The notes below the pieces were generated by a model. The model did no database searches, had not been told where the DNA came from, and was given only the letters and a program-made list of their open reading frames with translations. A DNA stretch of 14,957 nt from assembly GCA_023433515.1 (NCBI GenBank), contig JAEZCN010000228.1, forward strand, positions 1 through 14,957. The letters are read 5' to 3'. Below, piece after piece: positions 13,839-14,957 of this stretch. The position numbers and the translations under genes are program-made. This DNA is from Pseudomonadota bacterium (GTDB taxonomy: Bacteria > Pseudomonadota > Gammaproteobacteria > Steroidobacterales > Steroidobacteraceae). How positions within the stretch are numbered: the first letter of the stretch is position 1; every line of letters begins with the position of its first letter.

Positions 13839-14957
13839 ATGCTCGCTACCTCGCGCCGATCCAACAACGCTGCTCTGACCCTGATGGTCATGCTGTTCGC
13901 GGGAGCATGCAGCGCGGCCGCCCCCGACGAAGCCGCCATCGATGCGCTGGCGCGCGCCTGGTTGATCCGCAACGAAGGCGTGGGCCTTTCCATCGGCGTC
14001 TACGACAACGGCCAGCGCCGCTTCCACAACTACGGCACGACGCAGATCGACGGCAACGTCGTGCCGACCCAGGACACCATCTACGACATCGGTCCCATCA
14101 GCAAGACGATGACGGGGCAGATCCTGGCGCGCGCCGTGGTCGAGGGGCGCGTCACGCTCGAGGACGACATCGCGAAGTATCTCGATGACGAGTACGCGAA
14201 CCTCGCGCACGACGGGCAACGCGTCCGGCTCGAACATCTCGCGAGCATGACCTCGCAGCTCGTGGACAACATTCCGGACCAGACACAGGTGCGCACGCTC
14301 GATCGCGAGCCGCTCGCGGTCACGCGGATGCGGGTGTACAGCAACTATTCGAGCAAGGAGTTCCTGCGCCAGCTCAAGCGCGTCGCGCTGCCGCGCCCGC
14401 CGGGAGAAGCGCCGCGGCAATCGAACGTCAGCACGATGCTGCTCGGCGTCGTGCTCGAGAAAGTGTACGGGGAGCCGTTCGAGACCATCCTCGCGCGCGA
14501 GATCGAGAAGCCGCTGCGCATGGGCAGCGGCACCAACCCGCAAGCCAAACTACTCGCGCGCGGCTACACGCGCGACAACCAACCGCTGCCGCCGTACGGC
14601 GCGACGTCGCAATACCCGGTGAATTCGCTGCGTTACAGCAGCGACGACCTGCTGCGTTACGCGTCGTGGCAGATGGTCGAGCGGGATGCGTCGGTGAAGC
14701 TGGCCCACCAGCCGCTCTGGTCGACGCCCGACGGCGGTTCACACGTGGGATTCTTCTGGATCTTGGGCGAGTCGCCGCACGGGCGGCGGCTGCAGTTCTC
14801 GGGCACGACGTACGGGTTCGCGAGCTACGCCGATCTTTACCCCGATTCGAAGCTGGCCGTGGTCCTGCTGTCCAACAAGAACACAGAGGGGCCGCAGGGT
14901 TCCCAGCGCGGCCGCTCTGCGAACATCCCGGCGCTCGCGCGCCCGGGTTCGGTCAGC
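13839..14957 (+). CDS. Serine beta-lactamase/PBP-fold protein with degenerate active site (3' truncated by window edge)
   Basis: This frame starts at ATG 13839 and stays open for 373 codons to the window edge. A signal peptide is visible (hydrophobic ALTLMVMLFAGACSA, Cys24 a weak lipobox candidate). The fold is that of beta-lactamase-related serine hydrolases (class C/PBP4-like), but key motifs are altered. SxxK reads GPISKTMTG: Pro86 stands where the nucleophilic Ser should be, while Lys89 is kept. YxN reads QSN (194-196) before STMLLGVVLEKVYGEPF. KTG/HxG reads FSG (320-322) before TTYGFASY. All three catalytic positions are therefore changed although the surrounding fold is well kept and the frame is intact. 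It is probably a non-catalytic binding or regulatory protein. An in-frame stop at 13788 limits the N-terminus. No ribosome binding site is obvious. Confidence 0.82.
   Translation, partial: MLATSRRSNNAALTLMVMLFAGACSAAAPDEAAIDALARAWLIRNEGVGLSIGVYDNGQRRFHNYGTTQIDGNVVPTQDTIYDIGPISKTMTGQILARAVVEGRVTLEDDIAKYLDDEYANLAHDGQRVRLEHLASMTSQLVDNIPDQTQVRTLDREPLAVTRMRVYSNYSSKEFLRQLKRVALPRPPGEAPRQSNVSTMLLGVVLEKVYGEPFETILAREIEKPLRMGSGTNPQAKLLARGYTRDNQPLPPYGATSQYPVNSLRYSSDDLLRYASWQMVERDASVKLAHQPLWSTPDGGSHVGFFWILGESPHGRRLQFSGTTYGFASYADLYPDSKLAVVLLSNKNTEGPQGSQRGRSANIPALARPGSVS

Noticed and set aside
13787..14188. Short + strand frame overlapping the start of the beta-lactamase-fold gene
   Set aside because: Arg/His-rich out-of-frame shadow; the frame from 13839 has a signal peptide and clear homology and runs to the window end.

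Overview
The window is uniformly GC-rich DNA, densely coded and almost entirely on the + strand. The gene set includes a large TSP3/propeller lipoprotein, an OxyR-type LysR regulator, a flavin-dependent tryptophan-halogenase homologue, a CPA2 antiporter and secreted amidohydrolase and beta-lactamase-fold proteins. Together these suggest a Gammaproteobacterium, perhaps near the Steroidobacter/Xanthomonad groups. That placement is inference from protein style; no rRNA or other taxonomic marker is present. I saw no tRNA, rRNA, CRISPR array, transposase or phage gene.

Layout. (1) 2-583: C-terminal part of an (alpha/alpha)6-type glycosidase-like protein whose start lies left of the window. (2) 750-7790: a 2346-residue surface lipoprotein built almost entirely of repeats: three 98-residue beta-rich repeats, five propeller-like units of 365-368 residues separated by calcium-binding TSP3 linkers, a terminal TSP3 cluster and a C-terminal beta-sandwich. 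It overlaps by 4 nt (GTGA) with a small membrane-anchored protein (7787-8284). (3) 8297-8815, minus strand: a small secreted protein with a TonB C-terminal-like domain, divergent from the next block. (4) 8956-12615: a compact probable operon of an OxyR-like regulator, a flavin-dependent halogenase (start overlaps the regulator's stop) and a cation/proton antiporter 31 nt downstream. (5) 12831-13751: a secreted metal-dependent amidohydrolase. (6) 13839 to window end: an exported protein of the serine beta-lactamase/penicillin-binding fold, continuing beyond the window.

The most interesting biology is in blocks 4 and 6. The OxyR-like regulator aligns closely with OxyR but has Ala and Phe in place of both redox cysteines, so it cannot sense peroxide by the classical disulfide. 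It is translationally coupled to a halogenase that keeps its catalytic residues. This suggests a repurposed OxyR controlling a halogenation and ion-transport module. The beta-lactamase-fold protein has lost the active-site serine, the YxN tyrosine and the KTG/HxG basic residue, so it looks like a pseudoenzyme. The giant lipoprotein is also a clear case of modular growth by internal duplication.
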